From Clostridium caldaquaticum (GTDB taxonomy: Bacteria; Bacillota; Clostridia; Clostridiales; Clostridiaceae), in the NCBI RefSeq assembly GCF_023806125.1, contig NZ_JAMSKT010000011.1, positions 48,541 through 112,540 of the forward strand: a stretch of 64,000 nt of DNA, given 5' to 3'. A program made the translations under genes and the position numbers. Positions 46,190-55,573 of the stretch are shown in pieces. Every line of letters starts with the position of its first letter. Position 1 is the stretch's first letter. Under the pieces are notes generated by a model, which made no database searches, had not been told where the DNA came from, and worked only from the letters and a program-made list of their open reading frames with translations.

Positions 46190-46519
46190 TTATTTTGAGT
46201 AAACTTTTTTTACTTTCCAAATGTCTTTTTTATTTTTCTCTAAAAATATATCATATTTTACACTTTTGTGAGGAGCCTTATCCTCAATACCAGAAACACT
46301 TATTACAGCAATAATTCCATCGGAAAAGCTAAGTTTCATTTCATCTATTTTGTAAAGTTTATATTTGTTTAATATACCGGAAGTTACATATTTTTCTACA
46401 ACGTAGTTTATATCTTTGTATTTACTGTTTGTTTCTTTGTATTTATGTATGGCAGTAGTAAGGATTAGAATAATTATAAATATAATAGTGATAATCTTTT
46501 TTATATTTACTCTTCTCAT
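46190..46519 (-). CDS. Hypothetical small secreted or membrane-anchored protein
   Basis: 109 residues, not recognised. N-terminal hydrophobic segment (about 8-24, IITIIFIIILILTTAI) acts as signal anchor; the remainder is a small Lys-rich alpha/beta domain with alternating hydrophobics (KLSFSDGIIAVISVSG, VKYDIFLEKNKKD) suggesting a beta sheet. ATG behind AGGAGTG. A perfect 21-bp inverted repeat starts at that ribosome binding site and extends through the leader. Confidence 0.65.
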   Translation of the reverse strand: MRRVNIKKIITIIFIIILILTTAIHKYKETNSKYKDINYVVEKYVTSGILNKYKLYKIDEMKLSFSDGIIAVISVSGIEDKAPHKSVKYDIFLEKNKKDIWKVKKVYSK

Positions 46520-46528
46520 AATACACTC

Positions 46529-46579
46529 CTCATTTCCAAATATTGTATAATAATATGATATACAATATTTGGAAATGAG
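46529..46579. repeat. Perfect 21-bp inverted repeat with 9-base spacer
   Basis: Left arm 46529-46549 starts CTCATTTCCAAATATTG; right arm 46559-46579 is its exact complement, ending CAATATTTGGAAATGAG. The left arm touches the minus-strand ribosome binding site of the small secreted-protein gene. Transcribed leftward it would form a strong hairpin in that gene's leader. No T run, so not a simple terminator. Confidence 0.9.
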
Positions 46580-46726
46580 TAAAGTGTAATATCATTAAAT
46601 ATACTTTTTATAACAGTTGTAAGACATGTAACATATATATTTCATTTATTTTCTATTTATTTTGTTTAATAATGTTAAATATGTGATATTATATTGATAT
46701 ACTGCATGAGAGAAAGGATGATAAAA

Positions 46727-47128
46727 TTGGACTTTTCATCACTAGTTTTAATGGAAAGAGATAAAGAAACTAATTATTTAGTTAAAGAATTAGGTAGTTA
46801 CAGTGTAGGAGATGGAGCTATATATGTTACTAAATTCTATTATGATGGTAAAAAAGTAAATATGTTTTTTGATACAAATAAAGATGTTGAAGAATGGGAA
46901 TTTTATGCTATTTATGACTTGTTTAATACAAATTCCTTTGAAGAGGAAGGATTCATAATAGAGGAAGTGGAAGAGGAGTATAATCCAACTTGGGTTATAA
47001 AATTTGATTATGATAATGAGCATAATGTTATGGAAGAAAGAATAAATACTGCATGTTCAATAATAGATAAAGAAATTAAAAATGTATTTGAAGCTATAAA
47101 AGATAAGGAAGATGAATATAAAGAATAA
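46727..47128 (+). CDS. DUF6762-type clostridial protein
   Basis: About 133 residues, acidic, no membrane segment. Starts LDFSSLVLMERDKETNYLVKEL, matching a conserved small clostridial family of unknown function as I recall it. TTG at 46727 is preferred: it lies eight bases after AAAGGA, whereas the in-frame ATG at 46718 overlaps that site. The C-terminus is a charged predicted coiled coil. Alone between the inverted repeat and the HD-GYP gene. Confidence 0.65.
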   Translation: MDFSSLVLMERDKETNYLVKELGSYSVGDGAIYVTKFYYDGKKVNMFFDTNKDVEEWEFYAIYDLFNTNSFEEEGFIIEEVEEEYNPTWVIKFDYDNEHNVMEERINTACSIIDKEIKNVFEAIKDKEDEYKE

Positions 47129-47250
47129 AATTAGGTGGATGTTAAAAAATCATTACGGGTAATGAAGTTTTCTGTACAAATTTTACTAATAGTAAAAAAT
47201 ACTGTAGTATAATAATAATTAATTAACAAAAGAATATGCAGAGGTGAACT

Positions 47251-48312
47251 ATGAGGCTGGAATTTATTGATAGAGTGAGAGAAAATGAAGTCCTAGGTAA
47301 AAATATATTAACAAATGATGGTAAGATTTTACTTAGGGCAGGAGTACAATTAACCAGCAGATATATTGAAAAACTAAAGGAATTAGGAGTATTTTTCGTA
47401 TATATTGAAGATGATAGATTAGAAGATGTTAAAATTGAAGATGATAGACTTTTAAGATTAAAACAGGCTACTATAAGTAATATGTCAAATATTATAAAAA
47501 ATATTCATAGCTGTAATAATAAAGATGTAAAAGACTCTTTGAAGATTATAGAAGACTTAGTAGATTATATAATAGATATGGGTGATGTAAACAAAAGTCT
47601 GTATGATATACAGACTTTTGATAACTATACATTTGTTCACTCTCTAGATACATGCATAATGTCTTCCTTTTTAGGTCTTTCATATGGATTTAGCGAAAAA
47701 GAACTTAAAGACTTAGCTGTAGGGGCTATTCTTCATGATATAGGTAAAGTAAAGATTTCAAATAAAATAATAAATAAAACAGGCCCCTTAACTGACGAAG
47801 AATATGAAGAAATAAAAAAACATCCTATATACGGTGGGGAAATTCTAAGTAAAAATATTCGCATATCTGAAAATGTAATAAAAGCAGTATTACAGCATCA
47901 TGAAAGAGTTGATGGAAAAGGATATCCATATAATCTTAACGGTGAAGATATTTCTAAGTTTGGGAAAATAGTTTGTATATGTGATGTATATGATGCAGTC
48001 AGCAATGATAGGGTTTATAGAAAAAAATTCAGCCCAAACGAAGCATATGAATTAATATTATCAGGAAGCGGAACAGCTTTTGACAATAGTATAGTTAAAA
48101 GCTTTAGAGAAACCTTTGCTGTTTATCCTTTAGGCTGCTGTGTTAAGCTTTCAAATTCTATAGAGGGATATGTAATAAGACAGAATAGAAACTTTCCAGA
48201 CAGGCCTGTTATTAGAGTACTATATGATAGAGAAACTAAACTTCCAATTCCTTTTTATGAAATAGATTTGTTAGAGCATACGAGTTTAGTTATTGAATCA
48301 ATAGTATGTTAA
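47251..48312 (+). CDS. HD-GYP domain protein, putative c-di-GMP phosphodiesterase
   Basis: 353 residues. N-terminal ~120-residue region, then an HD-GYP domain with HDIGKV (His162-Asp163), HPIYGGE near 191, HHERVDGKGYP (from His216) and DVYDAVSNDRVYR near 248. All metal and GYP residues are intact, so c-di-GMP hydrolysis is plausible. A ~60-residue C-terminal region follows, similar to a PilZ-less tail. ATG behind AGAGGTGA; a clean terminator follows. Confidence 0.9.
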   Translation: MRLEFIDRVRENEVLGKNILTNDGKILLRAGVQLTSRYIEKLKELGVFFVYIEDDRLEDVKIEDDRLLRLKQATISNMSNIIKNIHSCNNKDVKDSLKIIEDLVDYIIDMGDVNKSLYDIQTFDNYTFVHSLDTCIMSSFLGLSYGFSEKELKDLAVGAILHDIGKVKISNKIINKTGPLTDEEYEEIKKHPIYGGEILSKNIRISENVIKAVLQHHERVDGKGYPYNLNGEDISKFGKIVCICDVYDAVSNDRVYRKKFSPNEAYELILSGSGTAFDNSIVKSFRETFAVYPLGCCVKLSNSIEGYVIRQNRNFPDRPVIRVLYDRETKLPIPFYEIDLLEHTSLVIESIVC

Positions 48313-48339
48313 ACCGCCTGATTTATCAGGCGGTTTATA
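48311..48339 (+). terminator. Rho-independent terminator
   Basis: 12-bp stem AAACCGCCTGAT (48311-48322) with ATCAGGCGGTTT (48325-48336), 2-base tip. Confidence 0.85.
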
Positions 48340-48388
48340 ATTGATCCAGTTATTGCTTGGACTTGTTTTTATAAGTTACAGCGTAAAG

Positions 48389-50140
48389 TTAAGCTGCTAT
48401 AAGCTCTTTAATATCTTTTTCTAAAAGAGTTTCTTTTTGAATTAAGTTTTCTGCAATTTTATCTAGAAGTATTTTATCTTTCAAAATTATTGATTTTACC
48501 TCTTCATATAAAGAATCTAAAGTTTCTTTGCATTCTTTAATTATATCTTCAGTATTTGAATAATTTAAGTGTGATAGTTCCTCCAGATTTAAAAGTCCTA
48601 TAGTTTCACCCATTCCATATTGGGTAACCATGCTCGAAACTATTCTTGTTGTCTGCTGAAAGTCGTTATAGGCTCCAGTTGTTATATACTCTTTGCCGAA
48701 GATTATCTCTTCAGCAGCACGACCAGCCAAAAGTACCATAATTCTTTTCTTTAAATAATCCTTGTTTTGATACAGTTTATCTTCAGGTATGCTTAAGGTA
48801 TAACCTCCAGCACCCTTGCTCGTAGGTATTATAGTTACTTTTGAAAGTTTATCATCAGGTAGCACTTTTAATGTAAGTAGGGCATGTCCTGCTTCGTGAT
48901 AAGCGGTAATCTTCTTATCTTTATCTTTTATATGATTTCTTTCTATTTTTTCATAACCAGCTAAGACTATTGAATAAGCCTTGTCCATATGTGTGTTATC
49001 AATAAACTTGCTGTCTTCTTTAGCTGCTAATATTGCAGCTTCATTAACCAAGCTCTCAAGTTTTGCTCCTGAAAAATAGGAAGTTTTTTGAGCCCAATCA
49101 TGAATATTTATGTCCATAGTTGGCTTATTTTTTAAATGAAGAGCTAATATTTTTTCTCTTGCAGCTAAATCAGGTAAGGTTATTTCAATATGTCTGTCAA
49201 ATCTACCAGGTCTTAAAAGAGCAGGATCTAAAACATCAAGTCTGTTAGTAGCAGCAATAACTATTATGCCTTCCTTTTCGTTAAAACCAGACATTTCCGT
49301 AAGAAGAGCATTAAGAGTTTGATCTTTTTCGTCAGAACCTCCAGTTTTACCTCCATCTCTCTTTTTACCTATTGCATCAATTTCGTCAATAAATATAACA
49401 GCTTTTCCATGGTTTCTAGCCTTCTTAAATAGTTGTCTTACTCTGCTTGCACCAACCCCTACATATACTTGCACAAAATCAGAACCAGATATAGCATAAA
49501 AAGGTACATTTGCTTCTCCAGCTACAGCTTTAGCAAGCAGAGTTTTACCTGTTCCAGGCTCACCGTAAAACATAATTCCCTTAGGCATTCTTGCTCCGTA
49601 AGCACTATATTTTTCAGGATTTTTAAGAAAATCTACTATATCTTTTACACTTTCCTTGGCTTCTTCATTACCTGCCACAGAGTCAAAATTGTAGGTAACA
49701 TTTGATACAGCTGTAACATCAAGGTTGTCAACTCCTTTTAGTCTTTTTGAGCTTATACCTGATGATTTTATTGCCATAACTGCCATAAACACTAAAGAAG
49801 CGCTTAGCAGTATTGTTGGAATGGTTTCTTTAGCTGAAAGAGGCAGGTTTTCAGAAACTTTTACCCCTTGTTTTAAAAGCTCTTCTTTAAAATTATTTGT
49901 CCTTGGGTTGTCAGTTTCATATATGTTTCCATCATTCATTTTCACCTTAATCTTAGGAGTATTAGTTATATAAACAGTTGACACGCTTTTACTTTGAATG
50001 TCCTTTAAGAAATCCACGTATAGTTTATAAGCAGAAGACTTATTGTTAAAATTGAATACTATAAGCATTATAAGAGATAAAATAGCAATGAATATAGATA
50101 TATACATATATTTACTATTCTTTTTATTCTTTTTATCCAT
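48389..50140 (-). CDS. FtsH-like membrane AAA+ zinc metalloprotease
   Basis: 583 residues. Two N-terminal helices (about 10-28 and 95-112) flank a small outside domain; AAA+ module with Walker A GEPGTGKT (193-200), Walker B IFIDEIDAIG, second region of homology NRLDVLDPALLRPGRFDRH; M41 peptidase with HEAGH (415-419). Degrades membrane and regulatory proteins. Shorter than the main FtsH (~600-660) and not next to tilS/hpt, so it may be a second copy. ATG at 50140 behind GGAGGAGG. Confidence 0.88.
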   Translation of the reverse strand: MDKKNKKNSKYMYISIFIAILSLIMLIVFNFNNKSSAYKLYVDFLKDIQSKSVSTVYITNTPKIKVKMNDGNIYETDNPRTNNFKEELLKQGVKVSENLPLSAKETIPTILLSASLVFMAVMAIKSSGISSKRLKGVDNLDVTAVSNVTYNFDSVAGNEEAKESVKDIVDFLKNPEKYSAYGARMPKGIMFYGEPGTGKTLLAKAVAGEANVPFYAISGSDFVQVYVGVGASRVRQLFKKARNHGKAVIFIDEIDAIGKKRDGGKTGGSDEKDQTLNALLTEMSGFNEKEGIIVIAATNRLDVLDPALLRPGRFDRHIEITLPDLAAREKILALHLKNKPTMDINIHDWAQKTSYFSGAKLESLVNEAAILAAKEDSKFIDNTHMDKAYSIVLAGYEKIERNHIKDKDKKITAYHEAGHALLTLKVLPDDKLSKVTIIPTSKGAGGYTLSIPEDKLYQNKDYLKKRIMVLLAGRAAEEIIFGKEYITTGAYNDFQQTTRIVSSMVTQYGMGETIGLLNLEELSHLNYSNTEDIIKECKETLDSLYEEVKSIILKDKILLDKIAENLIQKETLLEKDIKELIAA

Positions 50141-50375
50141 AATTTCCTCCTCCAAAATTTTCTATATAATATGTTTGCATATCATTGTTTTATTTATGTG
50201 TATATTTGTTTACTGCATAATCCTATTATAGTGATTTTATAATTTTAGTCTAATGAAAATCATAAATTTTGCTAAAGTAAATTTTGTTAAAATATAAAAT
50301 GGTTGTTGCATTAATTCTTTTTTGATATATACTTTAATTATATTCGTAGAAACAGGATGGATAGGGGGAAGGTAA

Positions 50376-51356
50376 ATGAAGGTTACCAGTGGAAAAATAA
50401 GGTTAACTTCTAAAGATATATTAGAGGCAGTTAATGAATATATAAAAATTGATAATTTAAAAATAGAAGATATAAAAATAAATGAGCTTATAACTGTGAA
50501 TGGAAGTTATAAAAAAAAGGTAGAAATTCCCTTTCGAGCTTCTATAGGATTAGGCAGCATTAAGGATAATAAAATAACCATTAAAATTCTAGATTTTAAA
50601 GCTTTTAAAGTGGGAATACTACCTTCAATAAAAAACTTTGCGCTTAAAACTTTTTTAAAGGACTTTGATAAAGATGGAATAACTGTTAATAAGGATAATT
50701 TAATTGTAGATGTAAATGTTATATCTAAACTTGTACCATTTGTTTACTTTAAATTGAAAAGTGCTGATTTACTAAAGGATGCTATTGAAGTTGAGGTTGA
50801 AGATATACTTTATGCTCCTGATAAGGAGACTATGGAATTTAATAAAAAAAAGCAGGAATTTAATCAAGAAATATATAAGCTTCAGGATGGATATTCAAAG
50901 ATTAGAGAGGATATAAAAAAGAAAGTTCCTGATAAATATAAAAATATAGCAGAGTATGCAATGGTTATACCAGATATTGCAGCACTTCTTTGGAGATTAT
51001 TTAAGGATAAAAGAGTGGATATAAAGACAAAAATTTTAGTAGGAGGACTTATAGCTTATTTAGCCTCACCAATTGATATACTGCCTGATTTTATTCCTCT
51101 AATAGGCAGAATAGATGATGTAGCAATTGTTTTCTTCGCTATGAATAAATTAATAAATGAAATACCTGAAGAAATTATATTATCTAATTGGATAGGTAGA
51201 GAGGATATAATTAAGCTTATAAAAGATGGAGTAGATTTTATAGGTAAAATGGTTGGAAGTCAAAATGTGGGGAAACTTTTAGATTATATAAAGAAAATAT
51301 CTTTAAGAGCTACAAACGAGGAGAAACAAAATGAAAAGCGTAACAATATACACTGA
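50376..51356 (+). CDS. DUF1232 protein with N-terminal LmeA/DUF-like domain
   Basis: 326 residues. The N-terminal ~150 residues are beta-rich ([38 protein letters not shown]) and resemble a lipid-binding-like domain I cannot name firmly. The C-terminal part has the DUF1232 (YkvA) signature [32 protein letters not shown] near 225-255, a two-helix membrane hairpin. Its last 26 bases overlap rnhA, so translation is coupled. ATG behind AGGGGGAAGG. Confidence 0.75.
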   Translation: MKVTSGKIRLTSKDILEAVNEYIKIDNLKIEDIKINELITVNGSYKKKVEIPFRASIGLGSIKDNKITIKILDFKAFKVGILPSIKNFALKTFLKDFDKDGITVNKDNLIVDVNVISKLVPFVYFKLKSADLLKDAIEVEVEDILYAPDKETMEFNKKKQEFNQEIYKLQDGYSKIREDIKKKVPDKYKNIAEYAMVIPDIAALLWRLFKDKRVDIKTKILVGGLIAYLASPIDILPDFIPLIGRIDDVAIVFFAMNKLINEIPEEIILSNWIGREDIIKLIKDGVDFIGKMVGSQNVGKLLDYIKKISLRATNEEKQNEKRNNIH

Positions 51357-51795
51357 TGGAGCATGCAGAGGAAACGGAAAAGAAAATTCAATAGGTGCCT
51401 TTGGAATTCTATTCATGTATAATGGTGTAAAAAAAGAAGTAAAACAAGCTTTTAGAAATACTACAAATAATATTATGGAGCTTAGTGCCGTTATTCAGGC
51501 TTTAGCTATGCTTAAAGAACCGTGTAATGTTAAGCTTTATAGTGATTCAGCTTATGTAATTAATGCTATTAATCAAAAGTGGATAGATAACTGGCAGAAA
51601 AACGGATGGAAAAGTTCTACAAAAGAACCTGTAAAAAATAAAGAGCTGTGGGAGAAATTAATAGAGCTTATGAAATATCATAAGGTAGAATTTATAAAGG
51701 TTAAAGGACACAGCGATAATCCTTATAATAATAGATGCGATGAGTTGGCTAATGAAGCAATGGATGAATTACTTAACAGTAATTTCAATGTTTAA
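51331..51795 (+). CDS. rnhA: Ribonuclease HI
   Basis: 154 residues. Cleaves RNA in RNA-DNA hybrids. Catalytic set intact: Asp9 ([10 protein letters not shown]), Glu50 (NIMELSAV), Asp72 (LYSDSAYV), His127 (KVKGHSDNP) and Asp137 (NRCDELAN), spaced as in the E. coli enzyme. The basic protrusion [14 protein letters not shown] is present. ATG behind CGAGGAGAAA, inside the end of the upstream gene. Confidence 0.95.
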   Translation: MKSVTIYTDGACRGNGKENSIGAFGILFMYNGVKKEVKQAFRNTTNNIMELSAVIQALAMLKEPCNVKLYSDSAYVINAINQKWIDNWQKNGWKSSTKEPVKNKELWEKLIELMKYHKVEFIKVKGHSDNPYNNRCDELANEAMDELLNSNFNV

Positions 51796-51851
51796 TAAAA
51801 TAAAAATTGCATATTCTAATACTATATAAAATGGAAAGGAGTGTTTAGAAT

Positions 51852-52022
51852 ATGGGATTTATTAGAGGTATAACTACAGGTGCTTTAATTGGTGCAGCGG
51901 CTGGAATGTTAATTGCTCCTCAGCTTAACAGAAATACAAGAAAAAGACTTAGAAAATCTGGGGATATGATGATGGGTATTATAGGCGATGTATACGATGA
52001 TGTTATGAGAAAAATGAGATAA
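51852..52022 (+). CDS. Small YtxH-like protein
   Basis: 56 residues. Begins MGFIRGITTGALIGAAAGMLIAP, a glycine/alanine-rich membrane helix ending in AP and followed by a basic stretch QLNRNTRKRLRK and an amphipathic tail. This is the layout of YtxH-domain (general-stress-type) proteins. ATG after AAGGAG at 10 bases; a terminator follows. Confidence 0.75.
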   Translation: MGFIRGITTGALIGAAAGMLIAPQLNRNTRKRLRKSGDMMMGIIGDVYDDVMRKMR

Positions 52023-52040
52023 AAATATTTTTAATTATAA

Positions 52041-52075
52041 AAGTTCGGGAATTTATCTTCTCGAGCTTCTTTTTT
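52041..52075 (+). terminator. Rho-independent terminator
   Basis: 11-bp stem AAGTTCGGGAA (52041-52051) with TTCTCGAGCTT (52058-52068) including two G-T pairs, then CTTTTTTC. Confidence 0.8.
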
Positions 52076-52210
52076 CTTAAAATTTAAAACTAATTTGAAA
52101 AAATTCACCGTAAATTGTGAAAATATGTTATAATTAGTTTGAAATTTTATATTTTTGTATAATTTAGATTTATCACAGCATTGTTTTATTTTAACGAGGT
52201 ATGATAAAAT

Positions 52211-53518
52211 ATGGAAATATTATCTTTGGGGGAAAAGCTAAAAAGAAGAAGAAAAGAACTTAATATGACCTTGAAAGATTTAGCAGGTGATAGAATTACT
52301 CCAGGTCAAATAAGCCTTGTAGAATCTGGTAAGTCTAACCCAAGTATGGATTTACTGGAGTATTTGGCAAGTGCTTTAAATGTAACAGTGGAATATTTAA
52401 TGGAATCGGAAGAAACACAAGCTGAAAATATATGTACTTATTATGAAAATATGGCTGAAGCATGTATATTAAGTAAAAGCTATTTATCAGCAGAACAATA
52501 TGTTGAAAAGGTTCTATTTTATGCCGAAAAATATAATCTTAAATATAGAAAAGCAAAAAATTTATATTTAAGAGGAATTATATACATGGAAAAATCTGAA
52601 ATTGGATTAGCACAGCAGTTTTTCTTATCGGCAAATGTTATATTTATAACTGAAAATTGTTTTGAGGATATTGTAAATACATTTTTAAAGCTTGGCATTA
52701 TAAGCTTAAATACAAAATCTTATCATTCTTCCTATAGTTATTTTAAGCAGGCAGAAAAAGTATTTATGGATAATAATATAGGAAATGATTTTTTATTAGG
52801 TAAAATATATTATTACATGGCTTATACTTATCAGAGGCTGGAAAAACATGAAGATGCAATTAATTATGCATTTTTAGCGAAAGAGAAATTTAGACAGTTG
52901 GAAGAAAAAAAGGATTATGCAATGTCTATTATGCTTTTAGCCAAGCAGTACAGCGAAAATGGAGATATAGATAATGCAATAAAATATTCTAAAAAAACTT
53001 TAAACATATTCAAAGAAATAAATGATTGTGAATATATAGCAGATATAGAGAATAATTTAGGAAAGTTATTTTATGAATTCCAAAATTATGAGGAATCTTT
53101 TATTCATTTAAATAAATCTAAAGAGTTAAGAAAGAATAGCAGGGATTTGAAGCTGTCAGAGACTCTAGTTAGCTTATGTGAAAACTATATAAAGCTTAAG
53201 GATGCAGATAATGCGAAGGTTATTCTGGAAGAAATGATAGAGATTATAGGAAATGGGAATCATGAAGCTTTAATTGATTACTACATGCTAAAATATAAAG
53301 TATGCATTCTCGATAATGATTTAAAAGAGGCAGAGAATACATTAATTATGGCACTGAATTTTGTAAACAATATGGGATATAGAAAGCATCAAGCTGAGAT
53401 ATCATTATTATTAGGAAAATTTTATATAGAAAATGGACAAGATAAGGAAGCTGCTAGGTTTCTTTCAGAAGGAGTTGAAACTCTTAAGCAGCTAGGTGTT
53501 TTTGAGGATATTAACTAG
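52211..53518 (+). CDS. HTH-TPR regulator, first of a tandem pair
   Basis: 435 residues. XRE-type helix-turn-helix (GEKLKRRRKELNMTLKDLAGDRITPGQISLVESGKSNPS, residues 7-45), then about eight to nine TPR-like helical repeats (~80-430, e.g. AKNLYLRGIIYMEKSEIGLAQQFF). The architecture is that of RRNPP/PlcR-type regulators, which can bind small peptides; none is encoded next to it that I can see. ATG behind GAGGT. It is 31 bases upstream of a paralogue. Confidence 0.85.
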   Translation: MEILSLGEKLKRRRKELNMTLKDLAGDRITPGQISLVESGKSNPSMDLLEYLASALNVTVEYLMESEETQAENICTYYENMAEACILSKSYLSAEQYVEKVLFYAEKYNLKYRKAKNLYLRGIIYMEKSEIGLAQQFFLSANVIFITENCFEDIVNTFLKLGIISLNTKSYHSSYSYFKQAEKVFMDNNIGNDFLLGKIYYYMAYTYQRLEKHEDAINYAFLAKEKFRQLEEKKDYAMSIMLLAKQYSENGDIDNAIKYSKKTLNIFKEINDCEYIADIENNLGKLFYEFQNYEESFIHLNKSKELRKNSRDLKLSETLVSLCENYIKLKDADNAKVILEEMIEIIGNGNHEALIDYYMLKYKVCILDNDLKEAENTLIMALNFVNNMGYRKHQAEISLLLGKFYIENGQDKEAARFLSEGVETLKQLGVFEDIN

Positions 53519-53549
53519 GAGTGCAAGCATTACAAGGCGGTGATAGATT

Positions 53550-54803
53550 TTGGAGATTTTATCAACTGGTGAAAAAATAAAAAGAGCAAGAATTTATAAA
53601 GGATTAACATTAAAAAACATATCAGGAGATAAAATTTCAGTATCTAAAATGAGCTGTATTGAAAATGATAAAATAGAAGCTGAAGATTGGATACTAGAAC
53701 AAGTAGGACATATATTAGGATTAGAAATAGATTATTTAAAAAAGGGAATTAGAGAACAATTAATTGAAAATATAAAAATTATTAAAGAAAATAATGATAT
53801 TGATAAATATGAAGAAAAAATTTTATATAATTTGAAGTTCGCAGAAAAATATTTATATTATGATTTATGTTTTAGTTTAAATCATTTGCTTTATAATTAT
53901 TATTTAGATAAAAGAGAAATTGAAAAAGCACAGGCTATGATTTCCAAGTATTATGAATGTTGTCCTAAAGATTATAAGCAGGAAAATTATTTAACGTATT
54001 TTATGGATATAGGAAGGTTTTTATATTGTACAAAAGAGTTTTTAGAAGCTGCAAATTATTATAATCATGTAAGAAATTTAGCAAAAGAAAATAGTAATTT
54101 TTATATTTTAGCAAAAGCTACTTATAATGAGGCTGAATGTTATATAATGCTGAAAAATTATGAAAGAGCTTACGAAGTAGCAAATAGACTGGAAGAATTA
54201 ATAAAGTATTTTGATACTAATATAAAAAAAGCAGAAGCTTATCAAATGCTTGCCATACTTTCAATCAGCACGGATAAAGGCAGGTTTCAGAAATATGAAA
54301 AGAAGTCTTATAAGTTATATGATGAAAACTTAGAATGTAAGGCTTTAGCAATTTATAACTATGCATCTGCAATGTTTGATGTGGGTATGGAAGAAAAAGC
54401 TATAGAATATATAAAAGAAGCCATAAAATTATACCCAAAGAGTAAAACAGGAAAATTGGTAAGATTTATGCTTCTTTGTACTAATGAATTTATAAAATAT
54501 AATAAATTAGAATTTGCTAAAGATATAAGCGATGAAGTATTAAATTACGCAATTAAATCAAATGAGGCTAAATATATTGAAAGAGCTTACTACCTAAAGG
54601 CGCGAATACTCCAAAGGTTAGATAACTTTACTTCAGCAGAAATGTACATGAATTTATCTACAGATGTTCTTTTAAAATTTGGAACTCAAAATGATATATA
54701 TAAAAGATATATGGAAATGGGATATATGTACTATAATTTATCTCAGGTAGGGGAAGCTATTAAATATTTTAATTTAGCTCTGGCAATAGAAAAAAAGATG
54801 TAA
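53550..54803 (+). CDS. HTH-TPR regulator, second of a tandem pair
   Basis: 417 residues, clear paralogue of the preceding gene: both start MEILS-[LT]-GEK-[LI]-KR. The helix-turn-helix is more diverged (DKISVSKMSCIENDKIEAE, where the first copy has the canonical ITPGQISLVESGKSNP), so DNA binding may be altered or lost. TPR-like repeats fill ~75-415. TTG start behind GGCGGTGA. Probably co-transcribed with the first copy. Confidence 0.82.
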   Translation: MEILSTGEKIKRARIYKGLTLKNISGDKISVSKMSCIENDKIEAEDWILEQVGHILGLEIDYLKKGIREQLIENIKIIKENNDIDKYEEKILYNLKFAEKYLYYDLCFSLNHLLYNYYLDKREIEKAQAMISKYYECCPKDYKQENYLTYFMDIGRFLYCTKEFLEAANYYNHVRNLAKENSNFYILAKATYNEAECYIMLKNYERAYEVANRLEELIKYFDTNIKKAEAYQMLAILSISTDKGRFQKYEKKSYKLYDENLECKALAIYNYASAMFDVGMEEKAIEYIKEAIKLYPKSKTGKLVRFMLLCTNEFIKYNKLEFAKDISDEVLNYAIKSNEAKYIERAYYLKARILQRLDNFTSAEMYMNLSTDVLLKFGTQNDIYKRYMEMGYMYYNLSQVGEAIKYFNLALAIEKKM

Positions 54804-54828
54804 GGTTTAAGATTACATCTTTTTTATT
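54791..54828. terminator. Bidirectional terminator
   Basis: 13-bp stem AAAAAAGATGTAA (54791-54803) with TTACATCTTTTTT (54813-54825), shared by the HTH-TPR pair and the convergent capA-murT-gatD unit. Confidence 0.87.
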
Positions 54829-55541
54829 TCTCTATTTATAATAAATTCCTTTGCCTTAAGCTCATAGGAGTCATCTAGAGGTTTTAAAGTTATATTTCCA
54901 TATTTTTTTCTAAGTGCTTCTGTTAACAGTCTATCAGCAAGCTCAGGATTTTTTGAAAGCAGAGAACCGTGAAAATAGGTACAGTAAGTATTTTTGTAAA
55001 TACAGCCTTCATAACCATCTTCGCCATTATTTCCATAACCTACTTTTACTTTACCTAAGGGTTTTAAGCTGCCAATATAAGTTCTTCCGGAATGGTTCTC
55101 GAAACCTACATAGGTCTCATTAAAATCTTCATTATAAATAATGGTATTGCCTATAAACCTTTTTTCTCCGCTTTCAGTGTAAATATCTAATATACCTAAT
55201 CCTTGCAGCTTTTCACCATTAGGAGTAGTATAATATTTTCCTAGCAGCTGATAGCCTCCGCATATACACAGAAATACCTTTTCAGCTTCTACGTAGTCTG
55301 TTATTGCTTGTTTTTTTATTTCCATCAAATCCTTTGACACGATGGACTGCTCATAATCCTGTCCACCTCCAAAAAAGGTTATGTCATATTTATTTCCTTC
55401 AAAGGCATCTCCCATTGATACGTTGAAAATATTAACGTTAATTCCTCTTTGCTTTGCTCTGTATTTAAGGATAAGGATATTTCCATAGTCTCCATATACA
55501 TTTAATAAGTCGGGGTATAAGTGGCATATATTCAGTTCCAT
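54813..55541 (-). CDS. gatD: Lipid II isoglutaminyl synthase, glutaminase subunit GatD
   Basis: 242 residues. Class I-like (CobB/CobQ-type) glutaminase: nucleophile Cys94 in CICGGYQLLG and His near 190 in YFHGSLLSKNPELADRL, the same residue positions as S. aureus GatD. Releases ammonia from glutamine for MurT, which amidates the alpha-carboxyl of D-Glu in lipid II. 32 bases downstream of murT. Start at ATG 55541 after AAGGTG; an in-frame GTG nine bases upstream overlaps that site. Confidence 0.92.
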   Translation of the reverse strand: MELNICHLYPDLLNVYGDYGNILILKYRAKQRGINVNIFNVSMGDAFEGNKYDITFFGGGQDYEQSIVSKDLMEIKKQAITDYVEAEKVFLCICGGYQLLGKYYTTPNGEKLQGLGILDIYTESGEKRFIGNTIIYNEDFNETYVGFENHSGRTYIGSLKPLGKVKVGYGNNGEDGYEGCIYKNTYCTYFHGSLLSKNPELADRLLTEALRKKYGNITLKPLDDSYELKAKEFIINREIKKM

Positions 55542-55573
55542 ATTTTTCACCTTCGTTTAATACATTTATTGAT

